A program made the position numbers and the translations under genes. Under the pieces are notes generated by a model. It was given only the letters and a program-made list of their open reading frames with translations, ran no database searches and had not been told where the DNA came from. A DNA stretch of 25,827 bases from Paracoccaceae bacterium. Lineage in GTDB: Bacteria > Pseudomonadota > Alphaproteobacteria > Rhodobacterales > Rhodobacteraceae. The stretch is taken from NCBI GenBank assembly GCA_021647745.1, contig JAKIUB010000031.1, positions 1 to 25,827 on the forward strand, read 5' to 3'. Positions 25,232-25,827 of the stretch are shown in pieces; the first letter of the stretch is position 1, and each line of letters starts with the position of its first letter.

Positions 25232-25807
25232 CTAGCGCCTGAAATATTTTACAGTTTCACCCTTCAGTGCTTTACTAACGATTGCTGCAACTTTTACTTT
25301 TTGGCCGTCTTCGGGCTGTGGTCTATGATGTGCGCTTTCGACATATAGGCGTAACTTGTGACGGATGCCGTCGAAACGGCCCTTCTTTGGTTTCAGGGTG
25401 AAAAATGCGGTATAAGCCGTGCCATCATCCAATATCGTCGTCGCATTGTAAGTCCCGTAGTTTCTATCAGAGCGCGTCAGGTATAGTCTGTTATTGGGCA
25501 GGTTATCCAGCAACTCGCCTAAAGCTCCAGAGGCCGCATAACGGTCAGGGCAGAATGCGCGTGGGCGGGTGGCGTCCATGATCCGCGTTTGCCCTGCATG
25601 TGTTGCTGGGTCGAAGGTTCGGGTCCAGCAGTGGGAAGAATAAACAGCAAGGATGTTAATTCGATCACCCTTTGGAAGGGTCAGGGTTATAATATGCGGT
25701 GCCAGATGCGGCACATGCAAGTTTATATCGGGGATTTCCGCCTGCGTGATCAAAGCACCGGACACATCTGTTATTGTGCCATCAGCAGCGACTGCATAGC
25801 GCGTCAT
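25232..25807 (-). CDS. Conserved-looking hypothetical protein
   Basis: This is a 191-residue soluble protein with no signal peptide or membrane helix. I recognise no family. It has two well-separated cysteines in HCWTRTFDPATHAGQTRIMD and RAFCPDRY, a middle region DNLPNNRLYLTRSDRNYGTY and a basic C-terminus (KLRLYVESAHHR, KALKGETVKYFRR). This pattern would fit a small nucleic-acid- or protein-binding factor, but that is a guess. ATG 25807 has AAGG 7 bp upstream. Base composition is less AT-rich than the neighbouring deaminase pair and closer to the left part of the window. Genes upstream lie outside the window. Confidence 0.7.
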   Translation of the reverse strand: MTRYAVAADGTITDVSGALITQAEIPDINLHVPHLAPHIITLTLPKGDRINILAVYSSHCWTRTFDPATHAGQTRIMDATRPRAFCPDRYAASGALGELLDNLPNNRLYLTRSDRNYGTYNATTILDDGTAYTAFFTLKPKKGRFDGIRHKLRLYVESAHHRPQPEDGQKVKVAAIVSKALKGETVKYFRR

Positions 25808-25827
25808 ATGTTCGCCTTAAGCAAGGA

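Overview
The window looks like chromosome from an alphaproteobacterium of the Rhodobacterales/Roseobacter type. This is inferred from protein character (sarcosine oxidase beta, a dimethylglycine dehydrogenase-like enzyme, CTP synthase, YebC), not from a database search. No integrase, rRNA operon or CRISPR array was seen.

Left part (1-14905) is ordinary, compact core sequence. Genes on the minus strand form a catabolic block: an amino-acid ABC transporter (binding protein, one long permease, ATPase; 9751 to 7143) runs straight into an arginine:pyruvate transaminase-like gene (aruH-like) and a 2-ketoarginine decarboxylase-like gene (aruI-like). This suggests import of arginine or a related guanidino compound and its conversion to 4-guanidinobutyraldehyde. 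A GcvA-type LysR regulator, a sarcosine/dimethylglycine dehydrogenase-like enzyme and the start of soxB follow. Divergent from the transporter is an MmgE/PrpD-family gene. Then come pyrG (with a frame-disrupted small gene behind it), yebC and tRNA-Arg(CCG).

Right part (14906-25827) is accessory DNA beginning directly behind the tRNA gene, a classic integration target. It opens with a frame-broken replication-type HTH gene and a ColE1-like mobilization remnant (relaxase C-terminus with MbeB- and MbeD-like genes in an overlapping frame). Next is a recognisable but decayed restriction/defence cluster. It holds an AIPR-family gene split by one in-frame TAG, an intact-looking PD-(D/E)XK (DUF4420-type) nuclease, a Z1-domain gene with an internal out-of-frame deletion, an HNH endonuclease, a 5-methylcytosine methyltransferase without its N-terminal catalytic half, and a C-terminal vsr fragment.

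Beyond this, an AT-rich divergent pair has start codons only 4 bp apart. It encodes a dCTP deaminase/dUTPase-fold protein with a C-terminal membrane helix, lacking the usual catalytic Glu, and a zinc dCMP-deaminase-like protein. This is the best candidate here for an undescribed nucleotide-based defence module. The last 1.1 kb holds an 18-bp perfect palindrome, a candidate small RNA (promoter plus hairpin terminator, about 130 nt) and one unrecognised gene.

Several breaks (11.8, 15.4 and 16.7 kb) can be repaired by one base, so sequencing or assembly error must be excluded. The deletions and the TAG codons are not explained that way.
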